Source: Tenacibaculum caenipelagi (GTDB lineage: Bacteria > Bacteroidota > Bacteroidia > Flavobacteriales > Flavobacteriaceae). From it: a DNA stretch of 64,000 bases. The translations under genes were made by a program, and so were the position numbers. Shown here in pieces: positions 28,559 to 37,073 of the stretch (positions are counted from its first letter, which is position 1; each line of letters begins with the position of its first letter). The notes under the pieces are model-generated. The model worked only from the letters and a program-made list of their open reading frames with translations, made no database searches and was not told the origin of the DNA. The stretch covers positions 124,001 to 188,000 of the forward strand of contig NZ_SNYH01000002.1 of NCBI RefSeq assembly GCF_004363005.1, read 5' to 3'.

Positions 28559-30093
28559 TAGTCTACTACTAATTCAAAGTCAGTTCTTCTATTCTTAGCT
28601 CTACAATCAGCATCTTGGTTTCCTTCACAACCCGAAATAGGTTTGTCAGGACCGTTTCCTATGATTATAAATCTATTTTTAGGCATGTTATGCTCTGCTA
28701 TCAAATAATCAGCAACCGATTGTGCTCTTTTCTTTGACAGAACTATATTTGAATTTCTATTACCAACATTGTCAGTATTCCCTTCAATTCTAATTCTTGC
28801 ATTGGCAAATGCTCTAGCTATTGAAGTAAATTGAACATCAATTAACTGCTTTGCATTTTCGCCTAACTTGTATTGCCCTGTATTAAATGATATTCTTACT
28901 TTTTTTGAAGACAATGATTCCTTCTTAGCTAAATCATCACTAACAACCGTAAATTCTTTTTGTTTTTCAGCTATGTGATTAGCTCCTGTCAGTGATGTTG
29001 TTTTTGATACTAAATCTTTGGTAGAGAGCAACCTCCAACTCTTAGCTCCAGATGTACTGTATCCTAAATCATTATATTTTACTTTCATTTTATTATAAAG
29101 GTCTTCTCCTGTAACACCATTATAATTTTGATTTAACCCAAAAAAGTTTTCATTATCTCCATGAGTAGCCAATCGAACATTATTTATTGCGTCATAACAA
29201 AAGTCTTCTGGTTGTGACAATCCTTCTGCTAAAATTTTAGCTGCTTTTTTCTTATTAGCATCAGAGTTGTTTAATTCTGAAGCTCCAATCATCCATCCTT
29301 CATACAAATCACGTAATTGGTCTTTATGTGTTTCTATAAATTCTTTCTTAGCTACAAAAACATCCGCAATAATATGTGTAGCATTTTTGGTACTTTCTAA
29401 TACTCTTGAACCCGCTACTTTACTAACACAATCTGCATCATCTGGACTCCATACAACAGCAGCATCAACAGTTCCGCTTTTAAAAGCATCTGCAGCATCA
29501 ATAGCACTAGGCACCTCGATTATTGATACGTCTTTTGGTGTTAAATCTCCTGCTTCTAACAACCAAATTAAAAATGAGTGAGATGGGGTCATAGGCGCTA
29601 CAGCAATTTTCTTTCCTTTTAAATCACTTACCTTATTTATTCCTCTTCTTGCTACAATTGCATCACCTCCACGGCTCCAATCTGCTTGAAATACTACTTG
29701 AGGTTCATATTGAGCTAATCCGGCTACCTCAGTTGGAAATGCATCAATAGTTGCCCACATTAAATCTATGTCTCCATTTTTAAAAGCATCTCTTGATGCA
29801 TCAAAATCGTCAATTACTTTAAAATTAACCTTAAAACCATAGTCTTTATAAAATCTTGAACTTGTATTTGCCTTAAACCCTTCATTAAAATATTGTCCTC
29901 CTGCATACCCTCCCCAGGTTACTACTCCAATATTTAAAACATCATTATATCCGTCCTTAGAACTAGATGCAACTTCACTTATTTTTTCTTTTACTTTTGG
30001 GTCTCTTAGCTTATTTAATAAGTAGTACACCCCTCCAATTATCACTACTACAATTAGAATTTTTGATAATGGAGTTAACCTTTTTCCTGCCAT
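28558..30093 (-). CDS. Membrane-anchored substrate-binding protein fused to an OmpA-like domain
   Basis: 511 residues in three parts. An N-terminal helix (about 8-26) without a clear cleavage site is probably an inner-membrane anchor. Residues about 50-300 resemble NitT/TauT-type periplasmic binding proteins (LNIGVVTWGGYAGG, DLKGKKIAVAPMTPSH, DAAVVWSPDDA). Residues about 395-511 form an OmpA-like peptidoglycan-binding domain (VRISFNTGQYKLGE, EGNTDNVGNRNSN, LSKKRAQSVADYL, NRRTDFELV). The protein could thus bridge inner membrane and cell wall while presenting solute to the ABC permease. The domain fusion is seen in the sequence; the bridging is inference. Confidence 0.88.
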   Translation of the reverse strand: MAGKRLTPLSKILIVVVIIGGVYYLLNKLRDPKVKEKISEVASSSKDGYNDVLNIGVVTWGGYAGGQYFNEGFKANTSSRFYKDYGFKVNFKVIDDFDASRDAFKNGDIDLMWATIDAFPTEVAGLAQYEPQVVFQADWSRGGDAIVARRGINKVSDLKGKKIAVAPMTPSHSFLIWLLEAGDLTPKDVSIIEVPSAIDAADAFKSGTVDAAVVWSPDDADCVSKVAGSRVLESTKNATHIIADVFVAKKEFIETHKDQLRDLYEGWMIGASELNNSDANKKKAAKILAEGLSQPEDFCYDAINNVRLATHGDNENFFGLNQNYNGVTGEDLYNKMKVKYNDLGYSTSGAKSWRLLSTKDLVSKTTSLTGANHIAEKQKEFTVVSDDLAKKESLSSKKVRISFNTGQYKLGENAKQLIDVQFTSIARAFANARIRIEGNTDNVGNRNSNIVLSKKRAQSVADYLIAEHNMPKNRFIIIGNGPDKPISGCEGNQDADCRAKNRRTDFELVVD

Positions 30094-30114
30094 AATTATT
30101 AGTTTGATTTGATG

Positions 30115-31122
30115 TTAAAAATTAAATAAATCTGAATATTGATTATCTTGATTATTTCTGTTTTGCTTTAATATTGGTGCGTCTAAATCAACAGTATGAC
30201 TGTCATTAACCAATAAATCTTTTTGATTTCCTAAAATTAAGGACACTCCTTCTTTTTCCCATTTCGCGAGTAATTCTAACCCTTCCTCTTCAAAAATTCC
30301 GTTTTGTAAGTCTATAGAATCCATAAAACTATTAGACATTTCCATAAAGCGTTCCATTTCTCCAATCTTCATACTCACATCATCAGCAATAGCTTCTAAT
30401 GCTCTATCAAACATTTCTTTCTTGTCAGAATTTCCTGCAATTATATTCATTGCTGATTTCATTGCTGAATGACTTGCTCTAATTGCTTTTCTTTCCTGTT
30501 CTTTTACTATTACTTGGTCTTCTATATCCTCTAACAAAATTTCAGAATTTTCATACATTTTGGCAAGTACTCTGTATAAAATTTCCATCTTCCTATACAG
30601 TTCGTCAAGCTTTATATTAGATTCTTTTAATCTACCTGCTTTTCTAGATTTAAGAATCATAATTCCTTTCTTATCTTTTTCTTTTGCTGCGCTTGCTAAC
30701 TTTAGGTTATTGTTTATACTTCTATTATTGTCGTCCATTATTTGTTGAAGCTTTCTCATTTGCCCTTTTAAAACGGCAATTTGCTTGTTCATTTTCTTTA
30801 AGTTATTTTTTAGATCATCAACATAACTCTTTAAAATCCCTATAGGGTCAATTTGAATGAAAAGCCCCGTTAACCAACGCATAAAAGATTTATACATATA
30901 GAAGATTAGCGTCCGCATTTTAGGATCCAAAATCATATAAATGACAGCTCCTAACACTGCCAATAAAACGCCTAAATACAATGTATTTTCTACTATTGTA
31001 ATAAGATAAGGAAGCACCTTATACAAACCATATAATGCCCCAGCTCCTATAAGTCCTGTAAACAAAATACCTGTTTTACCCTCTGGTCTTTCCCAAAACG
31101 ATTTTGGTGTCAAATTTTCCAT
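30115..31122 (-). CDS. Membrane-anchored PspA/IM30-like coiled-coil protein
   Basis: 335 residues. Two hydrophobic helices (about 18-63) are followed by a long helical region starting QIDPIGILKSYVDDL, which resembles the opening of PspA/Vipp1 (DP, then an amphipathic coiled coil), with conserved-looking K/E-rich helices to about 285 and a short polar tail. PspA/IM30 proteins remodel and protect membranes; ordinary PspA has no membrane helices, so this would be a tethered variant. Assignment rests on layout and residue pattern only. It starts one base after the stop of the coiled-coil gene upstream. Confidence 0.6.
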   Translation of the reverse strand: MENLTPKSFWERPEGKTGILFTGLIGAGALYGLYKVLPYLITIVENTLYLGVLLAVLGAVIYMILDPKMRTLIFYMYKSFMRWLTGLFIQIDPIGILKSYVDDLKNNLKKMNKQIAVLKGQMRKLQQIMDDNNRSINNNLKLASAAKEKDKKGIMILKSRKAGRLKESNIKLDELYRKMEILYRVLAKMYENSEILLEDIEDQVIVKEQERKAIRASHSAMKSAMNIIAGNSDKKEMFDRALEAIADDVSMKIGEMERFMEMSNSFMDSIDLQNGIFEEEGLELLAKWEKEGVSLILGNQKDLLVNDSHTVDLDAPILKQNRNNQDNQYSDLFNF

Positions 31123-31123
31123 A

Positions 31124-31798
31124 TTACTTCAAATATTGCTTCATTTTTTCGATATCTTGTTCTAATTGAGTACGTAAATGCAAATGTGATAATCTAAAAT
31201 CATTTTTTGTTTTATCTATTTTCATTTTACTTTCATCTACAGTTTTTCTCAACTCAATAATTTGAGATTGGTGTTTTGCTATTTCTTCTGTTAATTGCTT
31301 AATTTTTTCTGATTTCTCTCCTATGATACTTTCAAACTGACTAATTTCCTTTTCCTTGTTTCCTACTTTAGAAATTAGTTGCTTTTCAAAAGCCTTTAAA
31401 AAAGTATTATTCTCACTATCTAACACTTTAATATAATGAGCTGTAGAATCAATAAGTTTATCTAAAGTAACTCCCATTGTTGAAGCCGTTGCAAAAGTTG
31501 AACGATATTTCGTAGCTTCCTCCATGGGTATTTTCTCTAAAGCTTTTAATGCTTTTTTGAACTCTAAATAATCAAAACCTTCTAAATTATTTTTTTCAAT
31601 TGCTTGAAGTAATTTTTCTATAATTTCGCTATCTATCTCACCAGCAATAGTTTTCTTCTGATTTTCTAACGAACTTACTTGTTTTTCTTTTGTTTGTTCT
31701 TGTGAAGACTCTTTCTTCTTTTCAATAGGCTCTTTCTTTTTATCAGACTCATCATCTGTAATAAATAATGATTTTAAATTTTTTAACATAGTATACAT
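31124..31798 (-). CDS. Cytoplasmic coiled-coil protein of the ABC/AAA+ cluster
   Basis: 224 residues without membrane segment. A Lys/Glu/Gln-rich, probably disordered N-terminus (to about 50) precedes a conserved-looking helical core (GFDYLEFKKALKALEKIP, KYRSTFATASTMGVTLDKL) and a C-terminal coiled coil (about 140-220). I do not recognise a named family. An alternative start is the ATG at 31787-31789. It lies one base upstream of the PspA-like gene, which suggests the two proteins act together. Confidence 0.7.
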   Translation of the reverse strand: MYTMLKNLKSLFITDDESDKKKEPIEKKKESSQEQTKEKQVSSLENQKKTIAGEIDSEIIEKLLQAIEKNNLEGFDYLEFKKALKALEKIPMEEATKYRSTFATASTMGVTLDKLIDSTAHYIKVLDSENNTFLKAFEKQLISKVGNKEKEISQFESIIGEKSEKIKQLTEEIAKHQSQIIELRKTVDESKMKIDKTKNDFRLSHLHLRTQLEQDIEKMKQYLK

Positions 31799-31854
31799 AG
31801 AATTTCAACAAATCTAAAAAAAAATAACGACGTAGTACGGATCAAAGATTTCTG

Positions 31855-32358
31855 CTATTTAACAAGTTTGCTCCACCCTATTTTTAACAATACTAAAAGA
31901 ACTATGAAAATAACAAACAGATGTGTAAGACCTCCTATAAAAAACACTCCTATAAAAATTCTTTGAATAAAATATGTTAGAAATAAAGTTATTAGTATTG
32001 TTGTAAACAATCCTAAAAGTCTATCAAACCCAGGAATCTTCTTTAAAGTTATTGTTTTATGAATAACTAATAATAAAACAATCATTGCTATTAAAGGCAA
32101 GTAATACACAACAATCGGTAGGTTTATTAAATTTTGTTTCAGAAAGAAAAGATTATAGACTACTAAAATAAAGGATAACATCCCTGGGGTTGCTATTGCA
32201 TATACTAAAATTGTATATAGATATGTTACAGGCGATTTAAAATTGTTTTCATGTACTGATAATAAACCACATAATGAAATTACCAATAGAACCAAATAAT
32301 AATTTATTATAACCTGTGAGTTATTACTAAGTAAGTTTATAAAATCCTGTATTGTCAT
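31855..32358 (-). CDS. Small polytopic membrane protein, first gene of the ABC/AAA+ cluster
   Basis: 167 residues with about five hydrophobic helices and short loops; SPVTYLYTILVYAIATPGM and ITLKKIPGFDRLLG are the polar stretches. No family is recognised. It is the promoter-proximal gene of the minus-strand cluster, 56 nt before the coiled-coil gene. No convincing TAnnTTTG box lies upstream, only TAATTTTA-like sequence, so regulation by another factor is possible. Confidence 0.7.
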   Translation of the reverse strand: MTIQDFINLLSNNSQVIINYYLVLLVISLCGLLSVHENNFKSPVTYLYTILVYAIATPGMLSFILVVYNLFFLKQNLINLPIVVYYLPLIAMIVLLLVIHKTITLKKIPGFDRLLGLFTTILITLFLTYFIQRIFIGVFFIGGLTHLFVIFIVLLVLLKIGWSKLVK

Positions 32359-32711
32359 CTGTACTATAAATAGAGTATTTAGGTAAAATTAACTATATAT
32401 TAGTATTCATCTATAACAATTTGTTACTTTAATTTTATCATTTTTTTTTCAAAGTATTATTGAATACAACGAACATTCGTAAAAATTAAGCATCTAACTT
32501 TATTAAGAGTGAAATGAAGTAATCTCACTTTTAATGATCGATTTAACCATAATACACATTGTGTTTCGTAATGATTAGTAAAACACAAACCCCACACTAA
32601 AATTAGTTTGGGGTTTTCTTTTATGTAAAAACTCACAACATTTCTTAATAAATTATATCTTTAATTATTCATAGCTAGTTTTTCATATATCAACTAAGAA
32701 TCTAATACACA
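32359..32711. other. Divergent intergenic region with a possible small RNA
   Basis: 353 AT-rich bases between the membrane-protein cluster (minus) and the ClC gene (plus). It holds an inverted repeat ACGAA-CA-TTCGT (32469-32480), a hairpin AAGAGTGA/TCACTTTT near 32503-32534, and a terminator-like hairpin at 32587-32622 that faces plus although no plus gene precedes it. These could outline a short RNA; no promoter box is clear. Confidence 0.4.
32587..32622 (+). terminator. Terminator-like hairpin upstream of the ClC gene
   Basis: AAACCCCA (32587-32594) pairs with TGGGGTTT (32609-32616), with a partly paired interior, followed by TTCTTTTAT. It points in the plus direction ahead of the ClC gene, so it could end an upstream small RNA or attenuate the ClC transcript. 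Confidence 0.5.
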
Positions 32712-34484
32712 ATGCTATCATCAAAAGAGATTTATAAAAGAATACTTATTTGGAGGTATAAATATATTTCCGAACGTCAATTTGTTTATGTATTAAGTGT
32801 TTTAGTTGGTTTCTTAGCGGGTATTGGTACATTAATTCTTAAAAACTTCACCTTCTATCTTCATAATATTTTAGAAGATGGACTTATTAGAGACTACCAT
32901 CACTCTCTATATTTTATTTTCCCTATCATCGGGTTATTCTTGTTATACTACATAAAAAAATATCTCATAAAAAAAGATATTGGCCATGGTATTTCTACCA
33001 CATTACAATCTATTTCTAAAAAAAACGGAATCATAGAGCAATACAAAATTTATGCGTCACTTATAACGGCTCCAATTACAGTTGGTTTTGGAGGTTCTGT
33101 AGGATTACAAGGACCTGCAGTAAGCACGGGAGCTGCATTAGGTTCTGGAGTAGCTCAATTGTTTCATATGAATATGAGAACCCGTATGCTATTAATTGGT
33201 TGTGCAACTGCTGGCGCTATGTCTTCTATGTTTAAAGCTCCAATTGCAGCTATTATTTTTGCGTTGGAAATTTTTAGTTTAGATCTAGCTTTTGCTTCCT
33301 TAGTTCCACTATTACTAGCATCAGTATCTGCCGTAATTACTTCCTATTTCTTTTTAGGAAAAGATGTTTTGTTTAGTGTAAAATTGCAAGAAGCATTTGA
33401 GATTAATGATTTGGCTTTTTATGTGATTTTAGCTGTATTTACAGGATTCTCTTCAGTATATTTCTCAAAAATCTACTTTCAAATCATCAACTTTTTTAAA
33501 AAATTCAATCCCTTTAAACGACTAATTTTTGGGGGAATTGCTATTGGGTTGATGCTTTTTTTAATTCCTCCATTATTTGGTGAAGGGTATGGAATTATAA
33601 ATAACTTATTATCAGAAAATGCTGGTAAAGCTTTAGAAAGCATACATTATAATATCAACTTTGAAAATGTATGGATGGTCATCCTTTTTCTATTAATTAT
33701 AGGTGTTTTTAAAGTTATTGCCATGACAACCACTTTTGCTGCTGGTGGAGTTGGAGGAATTTTCATTCCAACACTAGTAATGGGAAGCGCTTTAGGGAGT
33801 GTAACTGCAAAAATTATCAATCAATTTGGATTTGACGTCTCTGAAACTAATTTTACTTTGATTGGCATGACTGGATTAATGGCCGGAGTTTTACACGCTC
33901 CCTTAACTGCCATTTTCTTAATTGCTGAAATTACTGGTGGTTACGATTTGTTTGTTCCGCTTATGCTAGTTTCTGCTATTTCATACGCTATTACTAAATA
34001 CTTTGTATCAAACTCTATTTATACTATTGAGTTGGCTGAGCGTGGTGAATTAATCACACATAACAAAGACAAAAATGTGATGATGATGATGAAAATGAAC
34101 CAAGTTATTGAGAAAAATTTTATTAAAATTCATCCTGAGATGAGCCTTGGTCAAATGCTAAAAGAAGCAGTATCAAAATCGAAACGAAATATTTTCCCAG
34201 TAGTTGATGATGAAAATAAATTTATGGGAATCGTTTTGCTAGACGATATTCGACCTATGATGTTTAACCAAGAGTTATATGAAACCACTACAGTAAAAGA
34301 CATCTTAAAAATTGCTCCTGCTATTATTTTTTACAATGATACTACCGAAAAGGTAATGCAAAAATTTAAAGAAAGCGGTGCTTGGAATTTACCCGTTATT
34401 AAAAACGGGGTGTATGTCGGCTTTATTTCTAAATCAAAACTGCTTTCTGTTTACAGAAAAAAATTACTAGAGGTTACTGTATAG
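32712..34484 (+). CDS. ClC-family chloride channel/transporter with CBS domains
   Basis: 590 residues. The ClC membrane core (about 20-435) has the anion-filter motif GGSVGLQGPAVSTG and GGVGGIFIP. In characterised H+/Cl- exchangers the second motif reads GREGP with the gating glutamate; here it is GLQGP, with Q133. The second proton glutamate (E203 in E. coli) aligns with I187 in FALEIF. Both losses fit a channel or uncoupled transporter rather than an exchanger. A pair of CBS domains fills residues about 455-585, possibly binding nucleotide. Its last 11 bases overlap the convergent phosphodiesterase gene. Confidence 0.92.
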   Translation: MLSSKEIYKRILIWRYKYISERQFVYVLSVLVGFLAGIGTLILKNFTFYLHNILEDGLIRDYHHSLYFIFPIIGLFLLYYIKKYLIKKDIGHGISTTLQSISKKNGIIEQYKIYASLITAPITVGFGGSVGLQGPAVSTGAALGSGVAQLFHMNMRTRMLLIGCATAGAMSSMFKAPIAAIIFALEIFSLDLAFASLVPLLLASVSAVITSYFFLGKDVLFSVKLQEAFEINDLAFYVILAVFTGFSSVYFSKIYFQIINFFKKFNPFKRLIFGGIAIGLMLFLIPPLFGEGYGIINNLLSENAGKALESIHYNINFENVWMVILFLLIIGVFKVIAMTTTFAAGGVGGIFIPTLVMGSALGSVTAKIINQFGFDVSETNFTLIGMTGLMAGVLHAPLTAIFLIAEITGGYDLFVPLMLVSAISYAITKYFVSNSIYTIELAERGELITHNKDKNVMMMMKMNQVIEKNFIKIHPEMSLGQMLKEAVSKSKRNIFPVVDDENKFMGIVLLDDIRPMMFNQELYETTTVKDILKIAPAIIFYNDTTEKVMQKFKESGAWNLPVIKNGVYVGFISKSKLLSVYRKKLLEVTV

Positions 34485-35451
34485 CTAAATATTGTACCAT
34501 CTTATCAGGGAAATCTGTAAATGCCCCATCAATATTGGCTTCAAAAAACAAGACTTGTAGCATTTCTTCAAAAGATGAAAACTCATCTAGTTGATCTTCT
34601 CTAAATGTATAGGGATGCACCTGTAACCTCAGTTTATGAGCATCTTCAACTAAAGTTGTAAACTGCCACTTACTCCCTACTTTTTTATCTAAAATTTGTT
34701 TATACCAAGGCCCCAGTCCATCAGCATAGGTTGCATAATAGGGTAACTGCTCTACTTCTTCAGGAAATTCAATTAGTTGTACTAAAAACAATTCCGATTG
34801 TAATTCAGTACGAACTCGTTCTAACTCCTTTGCATCAAAACACTGGAATATACAGTTATCTTTTTTCGTTTTATAGCCATATTCTGAAAGAATCTTCAAG
34901 GTAATTTTAGCAATATCTTTTCCATGTTGATGATGAAACTCTGGATTTTTAATCTCAGGATAAATCCCGATGTTTCTACCCGTTGATTGATTCAATCCTT
35001 GAATTAATTCTATTTCTTGCTGAAAAGAATGCAGCTTAAAACTCCCTTTTCCTTTCGGAAATCGGTTTGGATATACTTGTGTTCCTGTTTTTGGATTGAA
35101 GCGCTCAGTTACATTCAATTGCTGTAATTCATCAAATGTAAAATCAATTACATAAAAGCGACCGTTTTCTCGTTTCCTTTCAGGAAATTTTTCAGCAACA
35201 TCGGTAACATCATCCAACTCAATATCATGAATAACAATAGGAACATCATCTTTACTTAACACCAAGTCTTGCTCTATATAATCAGGATTCATCGCATACG
35301 CCATAGTTTTGGCTTCCATAGTATGTTCAGGTAAATAGCCAGACGCTCCTCGGTGAGCAATGACAATTTTTGTATTCATATTCGTTGATTTTTTTGCAGG
35401 AGTACACCCAAAGAAAACAGTTAATAAAATAAGAGAATATACTCTATGCAT
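34474..35451 (-). CDS. glpQ: Glycerophosphodiester phosphodiesterase, lipoprotein
   Basis: 325 residues. Lipobox FFGC near residue 16 predicts a lipidated envelope protein. The GDPD signature is complete: IAHRGASGYLPEHT, IEQDLVLSKDDVPIVIHD with the catalytic His and acidic metal ligands, and a late FTDFPD. The enzyme hydrolyses glycerophosphodiesters to glycerol-3-phosphate and an alcohol. It starts 6 nt after the stop of the transporter gene and may be cotranscribed with it. Confidence 0.9.
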   Translation of the reverse strand: MHRVYSLILLTVFFGCTPAKKSTNMNTKIVIAHRGASGYLPEHTMEAKTMAYAMNPDYIEQDLVLSKDDVPIVIHDIELDDVTDVAEKFPERKRENGRFYVIDFTFDELQQLNVTERFNPKTGTQVYPNRFPKGKGSFKLHSFQQEIELIQGLNQSTGRNIGIYPEIKNPEFHHQHGKDIAKITLKILSEYGYKTKKDNCIFQCFDAKELERVRTELQSELFLVQLIEFPEEVEQLPYYATYADGLGPWYKQILDKKVGSKWQFTTLVEDAHKLRLQVHPYTFREDQLDEFSSFEEMLQVLFFEANIDGAFTDFPDKMVQYLAIQ

Positions 35452-35457
35452 TTTTTT

Positions 35458-36951
35458 CTAAAAATATACCTGAATAGTCAGTACAATCATCGTAAAAACA
35501 GTCAAAATGATTACCAATGGAATGACAAACTTCAGCCACTTATCATATCCTACTTTCACAATCGCTAATGACGCTAAAATTAACCCCGTAGGATTGATAA
35601 AAGCAAATAATCCCATCCCATATTGATATGCATTTACAATAACTTCTCTACCTATCCCAACAGTATCTGCTAACGGAGACATAATTGGCATTGTTAATAC
35701 AGCCATACCTGATGAACTTGGAATGAAGAATGATAAACCTGAATAAATAAACAACATTACATTGGTAAAAACTCCCTTTGACATTCCAGTCGTAAACTCA
35801 CTAGCGTGTTGTAAAATAGTATCGCTTATTAAACCTTGTTCCATTAAAACAGATACACCACGAGCTATACCAATAATAAAAGCAACTCCTAACAAATCAT
35901 TTGCTCCTTTAATAAATGTGGTTACAAAGTTTTCTTCTTTCATTTTTGCTAAAAAACCTATTAAGATGGCTCCTATTAAAAATACCACTGTCATTTCTTC
36001 GAACCACCAACCTAAACGTGAAACACCATAAATCATGATTACAAAACACAAAGCAAAAATGGTTAAAATGATACGTAACCTTCCTGTTAACGTATGGGTA
36101 TTCGAAGTAGCATTACCAAATAAGTTTTCAATCATTTCTTTTTGATCATAAATAATAGATTTTGAAGGATCTTTTTGAACTTTATTGGCATAACGTAAGA
36201 TGTAAATCACACAAATAATAATTCCACCGATAAGCATAAGCAATCTTCCTGTAAAACCTGTTGTCCAATTAATACCCGCTGCATCTGAAGCTATAATCAC
36301 ACTAAATGGATTTACCGTTGAACACATGGTTCCTATAGATGATCCTATGTAAACACAAGCCAAAGCTACTATGGCATCGTATTTTGCTGCTAAAAATATG
36401 GGTATTAATATCGGGTAAAATGCAATAGTCTCTTCTGCTAAACCAAAAGTAGTCCCTCCCGCTGCAATCAATGTAGTAACTACAAATATTAACCAATATT
36501 CTTTTCCTTTTAAAGTTTTGGCTAACCAAGCTATTCCAGCATCAAAAGCTCCTGTAAAATTCATTATCCCTATAATGCCTCCTAAAATTAGTACAAATAG
36601 GATAATATCTGACGATTGAATAATTCCTTTAATAGGCGACTTGAAAAAATCTAAAAAACCTTGAGGTTTTGCGTCTAATTGGGTATACGTTCCTGGCACA
36701 CTAATCGGTTTTGAAATATCTCCATTAGTAAATTTATCTAACGGAATTTTAATTCCTAAACTTTCTAATGTTTCTTGACTTGCAGCTATTATTTTCTCTT
36801 CCTCTAGATGTAAATATGTGAATGAATTACTGCTTTTTTGATACTGCAATGTATCAAACTTACCCGCTGGCACTAACCAAGTTAAAATGGCTACAAATCC
36901 TGCAATTAGCAATAAAATAGTATGTGGCGTAGGGAATTTTATATTCTTCAA
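35458..36951 (-). CDS. YfcC-family (arginine/ornithine-antiporter-like) membrane transporter
   Basis: 497 residues with about twelve helices. The start FPTPHTILLLIAGFVAILTWLVPAG and the interior FGLAEETIAFYPILIPIF and SSSGMAVLTMPIMSPLAD are typical of the YfcC family of the ion transporter superfamily. Residues about 40-105 form a periplasmic loop. Substrates of this family are poorly known; basic amino acids or dicarboxylates are usually proposed. Upstream of glpQ on the same strand. Confidence 0.85.
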   Translation of the reverse strand: MKNIKFPTPHTILLLIAGFVAILTWLVPAGKFDTLQYQKSSNSFTYLHLEEEKIIAASQETLESLGIKIPLDKFTNGDISKPISVPGTYTQLDAKPQGFLDFFKSPIKGIIQSSDIILFVLILGGIIGIMNFTGAFDAGIAWLAKTLKGKEYWLIFVVTTLIAAGGTTFGLAEETIAFYPILIPIFLAAKYDAIVALACVYIGSSIGTMCSTVNPFSVIIASDAAGINWTTGFTGRLLMLIGGIIICVIYILRYANKVQKDPSKSIIYDQKEMIENLFGNATSNTHTLTGRLRIILTIFALCFVIMIYGVSRLGWWFEEMTVVFLIGAILIGFLAKMKEENFVTTFIKGANDLLGVAFIIGIARGVSVLMEQGLISDTILQHASEFTTGMSKGVFTNVMLFIYSGLSFFIPSSSGMAVLTMPIMSPLADTVGIGREVIVNAYQYGMGLFAFINPTGLILASLAIVKVGYDKWLKFVIPLVIILTVFTMIVLTIQVYF

Positions 36952-36977
36952 AGTAAAAATTATTTATTCCATAAAAG

Positions 36978-37011
36978 TAAAAAAAACCGAGAGATGTGCA
37001 TCTCTCGGTTT
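36978..37011 (-). terminator. Terminator of the first M43 protease gene
   Basis: On the minus strand AAACCGAGAGATG and CATCTCTCGGTTT form a 13-bp stem followed by seven T. Confidence 0.85.
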
Positions 37012-37012
37012 C

Positions 37013-37073
37013 ATAATAATTGTAATAATTATCGGGAACGTCTTTAAAAGACTTTTCTTTCTAATTAATCATA
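37013..37073 (-). repeat. Conserved 3' untranslated segment of M43 copy A
   Basis: On the minus strand the sequence after the stop, with GTCTTT, AAAGACGTTC and ATAATTATTA, matches the segment after copy B at about 38254-38314 with few changes. Each contains the small hairpin AGTCTTT/AAAGACT-like and is followed by a different terminator. This is duplicated or selected non-coding sequence. Confidence 0.65.

Noticed and set aside
22990..32358. Mobile or defence island
   Set aside because: No integrase, transposase, direct repeats or tRNA-end duplication flank the region, and base composition looks like the neighbours; a defence role has no direct support.
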